NCBI GenBank assembly: GCA_041685045.1
Contig: JAWLGP010000022.1
Span: 12,293 to 76,292 of the forward strand
Length of the DNA: 64,000 nt
Direction: 5' to 3'
Source: Thiohalomonas sp041685045
GTDB taxonomy: Bacteria > Pseudomonadota > Gammaproteobacteria > Thiohalomonadales > Thiohalomonadaceae
Part shown: one piece after another, positions 45,216-54,233 of the stretch
Layout: every line of letters begins with the position of its first letter
Numbering within the stretch: position 1 is the first letter of the stretch
The notes under the pieces: model-generated
What the model was told of the DNA's origin: nothing
Database searches by the model: none
What the model saw: the letters and a program-made list of their open reading frames with translations, nothing else
Translations under genes and position numbers: made by a program

Positions 45216-46917
45216 AACCCAGCCTCGCCAGATTCTTGCGAATCACCGCCTCCAACCGCGCACTCTCGCCAAACTGCTCGTTCAACTGCGCCGTGAGCCG
45301 CGCCATCTTCTCCTCGAACGGCTCGCCGTCTTCCTCCTGCTCCGCCGCGCCGACGTAGCGGCCTGGCGTGAGCACATAGTCGTGCTTGCGGATCTCCTCG
45401 AGGGTGGCGGACTTGCAGAAGCCGGGGATGTCTTGATAACTCCCCTCTCCCTGTCCCTCGGCTTTGGCGTACTGCGTCGCCCTACCTCCTCCATCCATGG
45501 AGTCGTCTCCCTGGGTGAGAGGGGATGTTCTCCAGGCGTGGAAGGTATAGGCGATCTGGCGGATGTCCTCCGGCTTGAAGTCGCGCAGCACGCGGTCCTT
45601 CATGTAGCCGAGATTGCGGGCGTCGATGAAGAGGGTTTCGCCCTTGCGGTCGCGCTTGCCGTTGCGGGCGGCCTTGCTGCGGGTGAGGAACCAGATGCAG
45701 GCGGGGATCTGGGTGTTGGTGAAGAGCTGGCCGGGAAGCGCGACCATGCACTCGACCAGGTCGGCCTCGATGAGCGCCTTGCGGATCTCGCCTTCGTTGT
45801 TGGTGTTGCTGCTCATGGAGCCGTTGGCGAGCAGCAGGGCCATGCTGCCGTTGGGGGCCAGGTGGTGGACCATGTGCTGCATCCAGGCGAAGTTGGCGTT
45901 GCCGGTGGGCGGGACGCCGTATTTCCAGCGTGGGTCGTCCTCCTTCACACCGGCGTTCCACTCCTTCATGTTGAAGGGGGGGTTGGCCATGATGAAGTCG
46001 GCGCGCAGGTCCGGGTGCTGGTCGCGGGTGAAGGTGTTGGCCGGCTCCTTGCCGAGGTCAAAATCCATGCCGCGGATGGCCAGGTTCATGGAGGCGAGGC
46101 GCCAAGTGGTGGGGTTGGCCTCCTGGCCGTAGATGGAGAGCTGGCCCAGGCGCCCGCCGTGCTCCTCGACGAATTTTTCCGACTGCACGAAGAAGCCGCC
46201 GGAGCCGCAGGCGGGGTCGTACACGCGGCCCTGGAAGGGTTCGAGCATCTCGACGATGAGATGGACGATGCTGGTCGGGGTGTAGAACTCGCCGCCCCGT
46301 TTGCCGGAGGCGATGGAGAACTGGCCGAGGAAGTATTCGTAGACGTGGCCGAGGATGTCCTTGGCGTGCAGTGAGGCATGCTCGAAGGGGATGGTGGACA
46401 TCAGGTCGATGAGGCCGGGCAGCGCCTCGTCCACCCGACGGCGGGCGTAGTCCTTGTCGAGCACGCCCTTGAGCTTGGGGTTCTCCTTCTCCACCGCCTC
46501 CAGTGCGTCGTCCAGCAGGCGGCCGATGCCCTTGAATTCATATTCGCTGGTCTTGCCGTTCTTCACTTCGAGCTTGGTGCCGAGGGCGACCTTGGCGTGG
46601 TCCTTGATGAAGTCCCAGCGGGCCAGGGCGGGCACCCAGAAGACGTTCTTCTCGGTGTAGTAGTCGCGGGCCTCCAGCTCCTGTTCGATCAGGTCGCCCG
46701 CGTCTTCGCCGAGGTAGTAGTCGTGGTTGGGGTCGGTAAAGGCGGCCTTGAGCTCCTCGCGGCGCTCCTTGAAGGCGTCGGAGACGTATTTCAGGAACAC
46801 CAGCCCGAGCACCACGTGCATGTAGTCGCCGGGATTGACGTTGGCACGCAGCCGGTCGGCGGAGGACCAGAGCTGCTTGTCGAGGTTGTTGAGGAATTCC
46901 TGCTCTTCTTTGTTCAC
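45205..46917 (-). CDS. hsdM: Type I restriction enzyme modification subunit (HsdM)
   Basis: N6-adenine methyltransferase of 570 residues with GTG start at 46917. The N-terminal helical HsdM_N domain is at about 1-140 (EQEFLNNLDKQLWSSADRLR). The catalytic domain has the SAM motif VYDPACGSGGFFVQSEKFV and the N6-methylase signature NPPF (DFIMANPPFNMKEW). It is followed directly by hsdS. With HsdS it protects host DNA. No disruption is seen. Confidence 0.95.
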   Translation of the reverse strand: MNKEEQEFLNNLDKQLWSSADRLRANVNPGDYMHVVLGLVFLKYVSDAFKERREELKAAFTDPNHDYYLGEDAGDLIEQELEARDYYTEKNVFWVPALARWDFIKDHAKVALGTKLEVKNGKTSEYEFKGIGRLLDDALEAVEKENPKLKGVLDKDYARRRVDEALPGLIDLMSTIPFEHASLHAKDILGHVYEYFLGQFSIASGKRGGEFYTPTSIVHLIVEMLEPFQGRVYDPACGSGGFFVQSEKFVEEHGGRLGQLSIYGQEANPTTWRLASMNLAIRGMDFDLGKEPANTFTRDQHPDLRADFIMANPPFNMKEWNAGVKEDDPRWKYGVPPTGNANFAWMQHMVHHLAPNGSMALLLANGSMSSNTNNEGEIRKALIEADLVECMVALPGQLFTNTQIPACIWFLTRSKAARNGKRDRKGETLFIDARNLGYMKDRVLRDFKPEDIRQIAYTFHAWRTSPLTQGDDSMDGGGRATQYAKAEGQGEGSYQDIPGFCKSATLEEIRKHDYVLTPGRYVGAAEQEEDGEPFEEKMARLTAQLNEQFGESARLEAVIRKNLARLGYGG

Positions 46918-47004
46918 GGTGGCTCTTTCGATTGCTGAGTGGGTCGAGCTCGACGGTGTTTGGCGCCGGCTCAGGTCTTTTTCGATAAGTGATTCCTGCC
47001 GGCA

Positions 47005-49026
47005 CTACTTCCCATTGGGGCGGTCCGTCGTCGTGTAGGCCTGCTGGGGGTGGGTGGGCTTGGTGGGAAACGCCATCATCAGCTTCCCGCTCTCCACCAG
47101 CGGTTTCAGGTAGCCCTTGCGTAGGGGGTCCGGCTTCCGGTCCAGGAGTTCGCACAGGACCGGCAGCGTCAGGTAGGCCTCCTTGCAGATAGTCAGGACC
47201 GTCTCCTCCAGGAGTTCGCGCGGGACCTTTCCCTTGCTCCGGACATCGTCAGCGTCGATGGCCAAGTCGTGCGCCAGCTCCGGATCGAGCAGATTCATAT
47301 TGTCGATCAGGGGCTTGGTTAACCCTTCCACGAGCAACCGGCCCCATTGGTCGCGGCGCAAATGTCCGGAGCCTTCCGGCAAATGTCCGGAGCTTTCATC
47401 CAAATGTCCGGAGCTCCCGCCCAAACCTCCGGAGTCCTCGGCGAGCGCCCGGGAACCCAGGACGGCACGGGACCCAGTCATGAAGCCGAATGCCTCGTCG
47501 GGAGTGGGGAAGTTTTGGCCCGGGAGGCAGTAGACCGTTCCCCGACCGTGACCGCTGGTGACCAGCAAACCCTGTCTGGTGAGGGACTGGAATGCCAGGG
47601 TTAGGTCATGCGCATGCTCGGTCGTGATCTCCGCCATGCGGCGATGGCTTACGACCTGTTCCGTCGCTGCTGTCGCGAGGATCAGTCGGTCGAGATGGTC
47701 GAGCGCGTCGAATTGGTCGCCGAACTGGGCTTGCAAGTATTCGATTGCCCCGGACGGCAGCAGGTCCAGCATCCGCAGTTCGAGCAACGTCTGCTCGGAC
47801 GGTGCGTTCTTTTCATACAGCAGCGGCCTTCGCCAGTGCTGACTATCCCAGCCGCTATAGATCTTCGGGATTCCGGAACCGGCCTGTTCGCCCAAGCCAA
47901 CGTAACGAAACATTTGGTGGATCAGCCGGTTACGGCAGTCGCTCTCGCCACCCTGGATTGCCAGTTCCTGGGGAACCCGCATTAACCCTGGGTTGCGGAA
48001 ACCGAACATGTCGGGGCGCTTGACGATCAGAATCGACGCCCGCCCGGTGAAGTCGGCGTGGACCAGGGTATTGACCAGCGCCTCGCGCAGGGCTTGGTGA
48101 ACTGGTGTGTCATCGCGACGCTTATCACCGTCGAGGGCGAAAGGGACCTTCAGGTCGGCCGCCAGCTTCTTGATGACGCGGCGGTAGAAGTCGAAGAGGT
48201 TACCGGACCAGGTTCCGTCGAGAGTGAGGCGATCGACCCAGCGCGACGCAATATTCGCCTCCGGACGTTCCTGATAATCCAGCATGTAGTTGGGAAAAAC
48301 CTCCTGTATCGCGGGATGCCGGCCGAACATCAGCAGTCCCGCCCGAGTCAGCCCCACTTCGCCTGATTCCCGGTCGCGGCGCCAACCGCCAATGTTCCTG
48401 AGAAAGGACTGCGGGTCCTGCTCGTTCCATGGGTGGGTCGGCTGCCGACTGGCGTAGAGCTGGCGATAGGCGTTGAAGCTGTCGAGGTCGAGGTCTTCGA
48501 CCCCGAATCCCTTGAGGATTTCGCTGTCGCGGCTCTCCTCGACCCGTTCCGCCAGCATTCGGCGCACGGTTTCGGGATCACAACGAAAGTCGCCGCTGTT
48601 ATTCCTCTTATAGGTGCCGGTGATCGGGTTCTCGCCGATATGGACCGGCCGATGGATTCGAGCGGCCCGCGGGACGTGAACCTGAAGGATGCTTTTCCCT
48701 TCGATCGTCAGTTCCCTCACATGCCCCGGCTTGAGGATGTTGATGCTGACTTTCTGTGGGTTGTTGAGCTGGCTCCAGAGCTGGTCCTGGACCCGAGAGG
48801 TGTCTGCGATTCCCTTTAAGGAAAAACCGGCCTTGTTTTCCTCAACACCGAGTAATACATCGCCCCCGTCGCTGTTGGCGAAGGCGCTGTAGGTCTCCCA
48901 GAAGTCTTTTGGCAGTTCTCCTTTTCCATCTTTGCCGAGCGCAAGCTTGCACTCGACCTCATAGGTCTCGCGCAGGGCGGCGATATCGGCAAGGCTGGTA
49001 ATCTCAAGCATCCTAACTGATTCCAT
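47005..49026 (-). CDS. AlbA_2/Schlafen-like ATP-binding regulator (RecG-like family)
   Basis: Protein of 673 residues (ATG 49026; ATG 49011 possible). The N-terminal AlbA_2 domain is at about 20-150 (YEVECKLALGKDGKGELPKD, FANSDGGDVLLGVEENKAG). The following region is of the HATPase_c_4 type (about 320-420; VHQALREALVNTLVHADFTG and VGLGEQAGSGIPKIYSGW). Then a winged helix, and near residue 540 a Ser-Gly-His-Leu repeat tract. Such genes often lie beside type I RM loci and are thought to regulate transcription. It is 87 nt upstream of hsdM, same strand, so is probably the first gene of that operon. Confidence 0.8.
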   Translation of the reverse strand: MESVRMLEITSLADIAALRETYEVECKLALGKDGKGELPKDFWETYSAFANSDGGDVLLGVEENKAGFSLKGIADTSRVQDQLWSQLNNPQKVSINILKPGHVRELTIEGKSILQVHVPRAARIHRPVHIGENPITGTYKRNNSGDFRCDPETVRRMLAERVEESRDSEILKGFGVEDLDLDSFNAYRQLYASRQPTHPWNEQDPQSFLRNIGGWRRDRESGEVGLTRAGLLMFGRHPAIQEVFPNYMLDYQERPEANIASRWVDRLTLDGTWSGNLFDFYRRVIKKLAADLKVPFALDGDKRRDDTPVHQALREALVNTLVHADFTGRASILIVKRPDMFGFRNPGLMRVPQELAIQGGESDCRNRLIHQMFRYVGLGEQAGSGIPKIYSGWDSQHWRRPLLYEKNAPSEQTLLELRMLDLLPSGAIEYLQAQFGDQFDALDHLDRLILATAATEQVVSHRRMAEITTEHAHDLTLAFQSLTRQGLLVTSGHGRGTVYCLPGQNFPTPDEAFGFMTGSRAVLGSRALAEDSGGLGGSSGHLDESSGHLPEGSGHLRRDQWGRLLVEGLTKPLIDNMNLLDPELAHDLAIDADDVRSKGKVPRELLEETVLTICKEAYLTLPVLCELLDRKPDPLRKGYLKPLVESGKLMMAFPTKPTHPQQAYTTTDRPNGK
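47352..47446 (-). repeat. 24-nt coding repeats giving SGHL-type octapeptides
   Basis: The sequence AATGTCCGGAGC recurs every 24 nt within the AlbA-domain gene, encoding GGLGGSSGHL, DESSGHL and PEGSGHL in a row. Slippage in such a tract would add or delete eight residues without a frameshift. Confidence 0.75.
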
Positions 49027-49211
49027 TTGTACGGGCGCCGTTTTTAAGGCGCTGCGTGCTCCGCGCCGATTGTAACGCGGTTTGGCATAGTGCGGCTCCT
49101 TGCTCGGCTTCGCGCAAGAGAGCGGGGGGATGGTTGAGATTCAATTGGGGCTAACCGGGGCGCTTGCCTCGGTTCGAGGTTGCGAGCGGGGGAAATTCTT
49201 GGGGCGCGAAA

Positions 49212-49236
49212 CGGTGCGATGAATCGCACCCTACAG
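49212..49236. repeat. Solo GTGCGAT hairpin repeat
   Basis: CGGTGCGATGAATCGCACCC is a short palindrome of the same family as the pair at 51337-51405 and the copy at 61998-62021. It lies in the 245-bp gap between the AlbA-domain gene and the tRNA, which otherwise holds no gene. Confidence 0.7.
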
Positions 49237-49271
49237 GTTCGCCTGGCCTGACGGAGCTTGGGGGGAGGAAA

Positions 49272-49348
<77 letters not shown>

Positions 49349-49574
49349 TTGAGAGAGTGCGTAAGGATACTGATCAACAAGGCTTTCGTCTATGGGCACG
49401 GGCGAAGGCACCGGAACGGTGCCGGTGGCGGGCGGATGAGCCGTGCTGGTGCGGCGATCGGCCTCGTTTCCTTGAGGCTTCCCCTTTTTCAAGCACTTAG
49501 GCGTCATCGGCGCTTGGCATCCGCCTTGCTGAGACCCTGCGGGGCGCAAAGCCCCTTTTCCGTTCGGGGGTTCG

Positions 49575-50360
49575 ATGACGCAGGTAAGACGTTTCTGGCC
49601 GCTGCTGACCGGCATGCACAGCTATGACAAGAGTCTCTCCACGCGGGGGCGCGGGGAGGGGACGATCATCGAGGCGCCGATCCTCGCCTATCTGATCGAG
49701 ACCGCGAACGGCCGGATTCTGTATGACGTGGGCTGCGATTACAGCAAGGTGAATGACCCGGCCCGGCGGGCGGCCTATTACGAGGACAACGCGGCGTTCC
49801 CCTTCGGCCCGCCCGAGATGAGCGAGGAGCAGCGGTTGCCGCGGCGGCTGGCGGCGCTCGGGTTGCAGCCGGCAGACATCGACATCGTCTTCATCGGTCA
49901 TCTGCATTTCGACCACGCCGGCGGGCTGGGCGAGGTGACCGGGGCGGAGGTGCACTGCCACGCCCGCGAGTTGGAGGCGGCGCAGGAGCCGGCAGACGAG
50001 GCCTATTTCTTGGACGATTTCGCCGGCGACCACCGCTGGCGCCTGACCGATGGCGAGTACGAGCCGGTGCCGGGACTGCGCGCCCTGGAGACGCCGGGCC
50101 ACACCGCGGGACACATGTCGCTCTGGATCGAGTTGCCCAAGGGCCCGCCGATCCTGCTAGCCGGTGATGCGGCGGACCTTTCCGAGAATATCGAGCAGGA
50201 GGTGGCGCCGGGGCTCTGCTGGTGCGACCGGGAGGAGATGGCGCTGGAGAGCATCCGCAAGCTGAAGCGGACCGCCCGCGAGACCGGGGCGGTGATCTGG
50301 CCGAACCACGACCTCGCCTTCTTCCGCAGCCGCAAGCCGTTTCCGGAGTGGTACGAGTGA
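49575..50360 (+). CDS. Metallo-beta-lactamase-fold lactonase (AHL-lactonase-like)
   Basis: Protein of 261 residues. The dinuclear zinc motif HLHFDHAGG is complete (His109, His111, Asp113, His114), followed by a further His in ETPGHTAGHMSL, an Asp in ILLAGDAADLSE and a late His in WPNHDLAFF. The arrangement and length match N-acyl-homoserine lactone lactonases and related hydrolases. The real substrate cannot be read from sequence. A weak hairpin with T-run (GGGGCGCAAAGCCCCTTTT, 49541-49559) lies just upstream of the start. Confidence 0.8.
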   Translation: MTQVRRFWPLLTGMHSYDKSLSTRGRGEGTIIEAPILAYLIETANGRILYDVGCDYSKVNDPARRAAYYEDNAAFPFGPPEMSEEQRLPRRLAALGLQPADIDIVFIGHLHFDHAGGLGEVTGAEVHCHARELEAAQEPADEAYFLDDFAGDHRWRLTDGEYEPVPGLRALETPGHTAGHMSLWIELPKGPPILLAGDAADLSENIEQEVAPGLCWCDREEMALESIRKLKRTARETGAVIWPNHDLAFFRSRKPFPEWYE

Positions 50361-50406
50361 GGCTGCCCGCTCGTAGAATGTAGCACCGACTTCCGCTGGT
50401 AAGCCC

Positions 50407-51294
50407 ATGAACCCCACCTATGCCGTTGCCGTCCTGATCGCCAGTGCCACCCTATGGGGGGTGACCTGGTGGCCGCTGCAGTATTTCCACGGGCAGGGTG
50501 TGGAGGGCATCCCGCTGATCCTGGTCGGTTACGGCGCGGTGGCGCTGGTGCTCCTGCCCTACCTCTGGCGCGAGCGGGCCGCCTGGCGGGGCGAGACCCG
50601 CTTTCTCTGGCTGATGTTCCTGCTCGGCGGCTGGGCCAATCTGTCGTTCGCATCCGCGATGATCTACGGCGAGGTGGTGCGGGCGATGATGTTGTTCTAC
50701 CTGGCGCCGGTATGGGGTGTTCTGGGTGGGCGGCTGTTCCTTGGCGAGCGCATCGACGGGCCGCGCTGGATGGGTGTCGGCCTGGCGCTCGGGGGGGCCT
50801 TTCTGGTGTTGGGCGGCATGGCGGTGTTCGAGACCACACCGTCGCTGATCGACCTGCTGGCGATCAGCTCGGGGATGGCGTTTGCGCTCAACAACGTCAC
50901 CTGCCGCGCCGCCGCGCACGTGCCGCTGATGAGCAAGACTGCGGCCATGTTCATCGGCTGCGGGCTGATGGCGGTCGTGGCGATGCCGCTGTTGACGATG
51001 GAGGCGCCGGCGGTTTCGGCGGGCACTTGGGTGTTGGTGCTGCTGTTCGGGCTGGCCTGGCTGCTGGTGGCGACCCTGGGCACCCAGTGGGCGGTGACCC
51101 ATATGGAAGCGGGGCGGGCGTCGGTACTGCTGATTACCGAGTTGCTGGCGGCGGTGGCGTCGGCAGTGGTGATTGGGGGGGAGAGCCTGTCCGGTGGGGA
51201 GATGGTCGGGGGGGCATTGATCCTGGCGGCGACGCTGCTGGAGGCGAAGCGGGCGCCGGAGGAGCCGGTGGTGGATGCACCGGCGGCGTATTGA
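50407..51294 (+). CDS. EamA/DMT-family membrane transporter
   Basis: Protein of 295 residues with ten predicted membrane helices in two EamA repeats (about 5-140 and 150-280). Typical elements are SATLWGVTWWPLQYFHGQ, AMMLFYLAPVWGVLGGRLFL, GERIDGPRWMGVGLALGGAF in repeat one, and MEAGRASVLLITELLAAVAS in repeat two. Drug/metabolite exporters with this fold are diverse. It follows the lactonase by 46 nt on the same strand and may be co-transcribed with it. Confidence 0.9.
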   Translation: MNPTYAVAVLIASATLWGVTWWPLQYFHGQGVEGIPLILVGYGAVALVLLPYLWRERAAWRGETRFLWLMFLLGGWANLSFASAMIYGEVVRAMMLFYLAPVWGVLGGRLFLGERIDGPRWMGVGLALGGAFLVLGGMAVFETTPSLIDLLAISSGMAFALNNVTCRAAAHVPLMSKTAAMFIGCGLMAVVAMPLLTMEAPAVSAGTWVLVLLFGLAWLLVATLGTQWAVTHMEAGRASVLLITELLAAVASAVVIGGESLSGGEMVGGALILAATLLEAKRAPEEPVVDAPAAY

Positions 51295-51336
51295 TTGTCT
51301 TGCAAGCTGCTTTGCGGCTGGTGTCCGTTGGTTTTG

Positions 51337-51405
51337 TAGGGTGCGATTTATCGCACCGAGCGGGGCTTCTTTTCCAGAACGGTGCGATAAATCGCACCCT
51401 ACACG
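51337..51405. repeat. Inverted pair of GTGCGAT hairpin repeats
   Basis: GTAGGGTGCGATTTATCGCA and GTGCGATAAATCGCACCCTA are inverted copies separated by about 25 nt, so the pair can fold into one long hairpin just after the transporter gene. Confidence 0.8.
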
Positions 51406-51439
51406 GGCTCGCGATGGGGGTTCGGTTCGGGTTGAAATA

Positions 51440-52455
51440 TCGGGGCCTGCGGAGAGGACGAATCGCGCCGGGACGGCCCTCCCACAGGAAACCGGGCGCC
51501 TGTAGGTGTGGGAGGGGCGTCCTCGCCGCGATGGGGCGTTTGGGTTGCCTCGGAACTGCGGGGCTTGCGGAAGGCCAAATCGCGCCGGGGATTTTATGCC
51601 CCGCATGGGGTGCGGCCCTCCCACAGGAGTCCGGGCGTCTGGAACTGGTGTGGGAGGGGCGTCCTCGCCGCGATGGGACGTTCGGGTTGCGTCGGAACTG
51701 CGGGGCTTGCGGGAAGGGCGAATCGCGCCGGGGATTTTATGCCCCGCATGGGGTGCGGCCCTCCCACAGGAACCCGGGCGCCTGGAACTGGTGTGGGAGG
51801 GGCGTCCTCGCCGCGATGGGGCGTTCGGGTTGCCTCGGAACTACTGGGCTTGCGGAGAGGGCGAATCGCGCCGGGGACGGCCCTCCCACAGGAACCCCGG
51901 GCGTCTGTAACTGGTGTAGGAGGGGCGTCCTCGCCGCGATGGGACTTCGGGTTGCCTCGGAACTGCGGGGCTTGCGGAGAGGACGAATCGCGCCGGGGAT
52001 TTTATGCCCCGCATGGGGTGCGGCCATCCCACAGGAACCCCGGGCGTCTGTCACTGGTGTGGGAGGGGCGTCCTCGCCGCGATGGGACGTTCGGGTTGCC
52101 TTGGAATGCGGGGCTTGCGGAGAGGGCGAATCGCGCCGGGACGGCCCTCCCACAGGAACCCGGGCATCTGGAACTGGTGTGGGAGGGGCGTCCTCGCCGC
52201 GATGGGACGTTCGGGTTGCGTCGGAACTGCGGGGCTTGCGGAAGGCCAAATCGCGCCGGGGACGGCCCTCCCACAAAGGTAAAACCGGCTTCCGGTTAGG
52301 GAAGGGGATTTTGTGGGAGCTGCGTCCCCATGCGGGGCATAAATCTCCGCTGCAACTGGGCGTTTGGTATGACCTGAAGTGTTGGGGCTTGCGGAGACGC
52401 CGCATCGCGCCGGGGATTTTATGCCCCGCATGGGGTGCGGCCCTCCCACAGAAGA
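51440..52455. repeat. About 1 kb of tandem GC-rich repeats (CTCCCACAGG / TGGGAGGGGCGTCC family)
   Basis: Six close copies of GGAGGGGCGTCCTCGCCGCG occur near 51511, 51651, 51795, 51919, 52061 and 52181. Each is followed by GGGCTTGCGGA...AATCGCGCCGGGGA and CCCTCCCACAGGAA. Some units contain an extra block (TTATGCCCCGCATGGGGTGC). Unit length varies (about 120-145 nt). A degenerate copy lies at 52311. Long open frames across it (for example one from 50454 to 52484) are artefacts of the repeat. No gene lies in 51295-52511. Confidence 0.85.
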
Positions 52456-52511
52456 CGGCGCGTGCCGCGGTTTGGGTTGGTTAGATGGCGGAAAGGACGG
52501 AGAACGAGGCG

Positions 52512-53201
52512 ATGCGAATTCATTATCTGCAGCACGTGGCCCATGAGGCGCTTGGCAGTACGGCGGAGTGGGCGGCTTCCGAGGGGCATACGGTGACGGG
52601 GACGCGACTTTATGCGGGGGAGTCGTTGCCGGAGACGATCGATTTCGATTGGCTGTTCGTTATGGGCGGGCCGATGAATATCTACGAGCACGATGAATAT
52701 CCGTGGCTCGCGCAGGAGAAGGCGTTCATTCGCCGGGCCGTCGATGCGGGGAAGACGGTGATCGGAATCTGTCTCGGAGCGCAGTTGATCAGCGATGTGC
52801 TGGGTGGGCCGGTGGTCAGCAACGGGCAGCAGGAGATTGGCTGGTTTTCGGTGTATCCGAGCGCGTCCCTCGAACCGCCGCTCGACCGGGTGCTGCCGGA
52901 GGCGGAGGTGCCGGTGTTTCACTGGCATGGGGATCGGTTCACGGTTCCCGAAGGAGCGGTGCCGTTTGCGCACAGTGAGGCGTGCCCCAGTCAGGGCTTT
53001 GTGTTCGACGGGCGGGTGTTTGGGTTTCAGTTTCACCCGGAGGTGACGCGGGAGGTGGCCGCTGCATTCATCGAGGCCGACTCGCCGTTGCCGGAGGGGC
53101 GGTTTGTGCAGGCGGCCGAGGCGATGTTGGGGGATGGTGCGCCGTTCGAGGTACAGCAGCGGCGGTGGTTTGCGTTTTTGTCGGGGTTGGCGGGGCGGTA
53201 G
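52512..53201 (+). CDS. Class I glutamine amidotransferase
   Basis: Protein of 229 residues from ATG 52512. GATase1 catalytic triad: Cys87 (GKTVIGICLGAQLI), His175 and Glu177 (GFQFHPEVT). It resembles the stand-alone GMP-synthase-like glutaminase group, which transfers ammonia to varied partners. No partner synthetase is adjacent. It ends 261 nt before the ABC transporter gene, a gap filled by repeats. Confidence 0.88.
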   Translation: MRIHYLQHVAHEALGSTAEWAASEGHTVTGTRLYAGESLPETIDFDWLFVMGGPMNIYEHDEYPWLAQEKAFIRRAVDAGKTVIGICLGAQLISDVLGGPVVSNGQQEIGWFSVYPSASLEPPLDRVLPEAEVPVFHWHGDRFTVPEGAVPFAHSEACPSQGFVFDGRVFGFQFHPEVTREVAAAFIEADSPLPEGRFVQAAEAMLGDGAPFEVQQRRWFAFLSGLAGR

Positions 53202-53253
53202 GGACATAAACCTCGGCTTCGTTTGGCGCTTGTCTCGCCTCGGAAAAATCGCA

Positions 53254-53455
53254 GCTTACGGACACGCCCAATCGCGCCGGGGACGGCCCTCCCACAGGGA
53301 AAGCGGCTTCGTTCGGTTCGGGCGGATTTTTGTGGCAGCGGCATCCTCGCCGCGATTGGACGTTGCGAATGCCTCGAGATGTTGGGGCTTGCGGAAAGGG
53401 CGAATCGCGCCGGGGATTTATGCCCCGAACGGGGTGCGGCCCTCCCACAATAAAC
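53254..53455. repeat. Further copies of the GC-rich repeat
   Basis: CAATCGCGCCGGGGACGGCC with CTCCCACAGGGA, then GCATCCTCGCCGCGATTGGA, then CGAATCGCGCCGGGGATTTA with CCCTCCCACAATAAACG. Same family as 51440-52455, filling the gap between convergent genes. Confidence 0.75.
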
Positions 53456-53462
53456 GAAACCG

Positions 53463-54233
53463 CTACGCGGATAGGGCCAGCTTGGCCTGGAGTTCGGCCA
53501 TCGCCGACTTGTCCTTGCGTTCCAGCGGGAGATTGTAGGTGATGGTGGCGCCGTAGCGTTCGGGTTGCTGCGGGTCGTGGCGGACCTTGTCGAAGGTGAG
53601 GACGCGGGTGCCGAGGTCGAACGCCTCCTGGATGTCGTGGGTGATCATGAAGATGGTCATGCGGTTGCGCTCCCACAGCTCGCGCACCAGGTCGTGCATG
53701 TCGTGGCGGATGCCGGGATCGAGGGCGCCGAAGGGTTCGTCGAGCAGGAGGATCTTCGGCTCTTTCACCAGCGACTGGGCGATGGCCAGGCGCTGCTGCA
53801 TGCCGCCGGAGAGGGCGCTCGGGTATTTGTCGCGGGCGCCGTGCAGGCCGACCGCGTCGAGGGCCGCCAGCGCCTGCTCCTGAGCCTGCCTGCGTTTGCC
53901 GCCCCACAGCCGGCCGGTGATCGGGGCGCGGTGCAGCTCCAGTCCCATCATCACGTTCTGTAGCGCGGTCAGGTGCGGAAACACCGAGTAGCGCTGGAAC
54001 ACCACGCCGCGGTCCGGACCCGGTTCGTTCGGGATCGCTTCACCATCGAGCAGCAGATCACCACGGGTAGGCTGCTCCTGGCCGAGCAGCATGCGCAGGA
54101 AGGTGGTCTTGCCGCAGCCGCTAGCACCGACGATGGTGCAGAACTCGCCGTCTGCCACTTCGAGATTCACCCGCTCCAGTACGATCTGGGTGCCGTACTC
54201 CTTCCACAGGTTGTTGATGACGAGCTTGCTCAT
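53463..54233 (-). CDS. ABC transporter ATP-binding protein (nitrate/taurine/urea type), guanidine importer
   Basis: ATPase of 256 residues. Walker A GASGCGKTTFLRMLLGQEQP, Q-loop VVFQRYSVFP, signature LSGGMQQRLAIAQSLVKEP, Walker B ILLLDEPFGALDP and H-loop ITHDIQEAF are all present. The ATG at 54233 overlaps the permease stop (ATGA). As third gene of the riboswitch-controlled minus-strand operon, it energises uptake of guanidine or a related compound. Confidence 0.9.
   Translation of the reverse strand: MSKLVINNLWKEYGTQIVLERVNLEVADGEFCTIVGASGCGKTTFLRMLLGQEQPTRGDLLLDGEAIPNEPGPDRGVVFQRYSVFPHLTALQNVMMGLELHRAPITGRLWGGKRRQAQEQALAALDAVGLHGARDKYPSALSGGMQQRLAIAQSLVKEPKILLLDEPFGALDPGIRHDMHDLVRELWERNRMTIFMITHDIQEAFDLGTRVLTFDKVRHDPQQPERYGATITYNLPLERKDKSAMAELQAKLALSA

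Noticed and set aside
49541..49559. Attenuator before the lactonase gene
   Set aside because: The stem is only 5 bp and there is no leader peptide or alternative structure; too weak to call.
50454..52484. 676-codon plus-strand frame across the transporter and the repeats
   Set aside because: It is a shadow of the EamA gene in another frame and then reads through the tandem repeats (periodic GVLAAMGRSG-type peptides). There is no start signal or domain.
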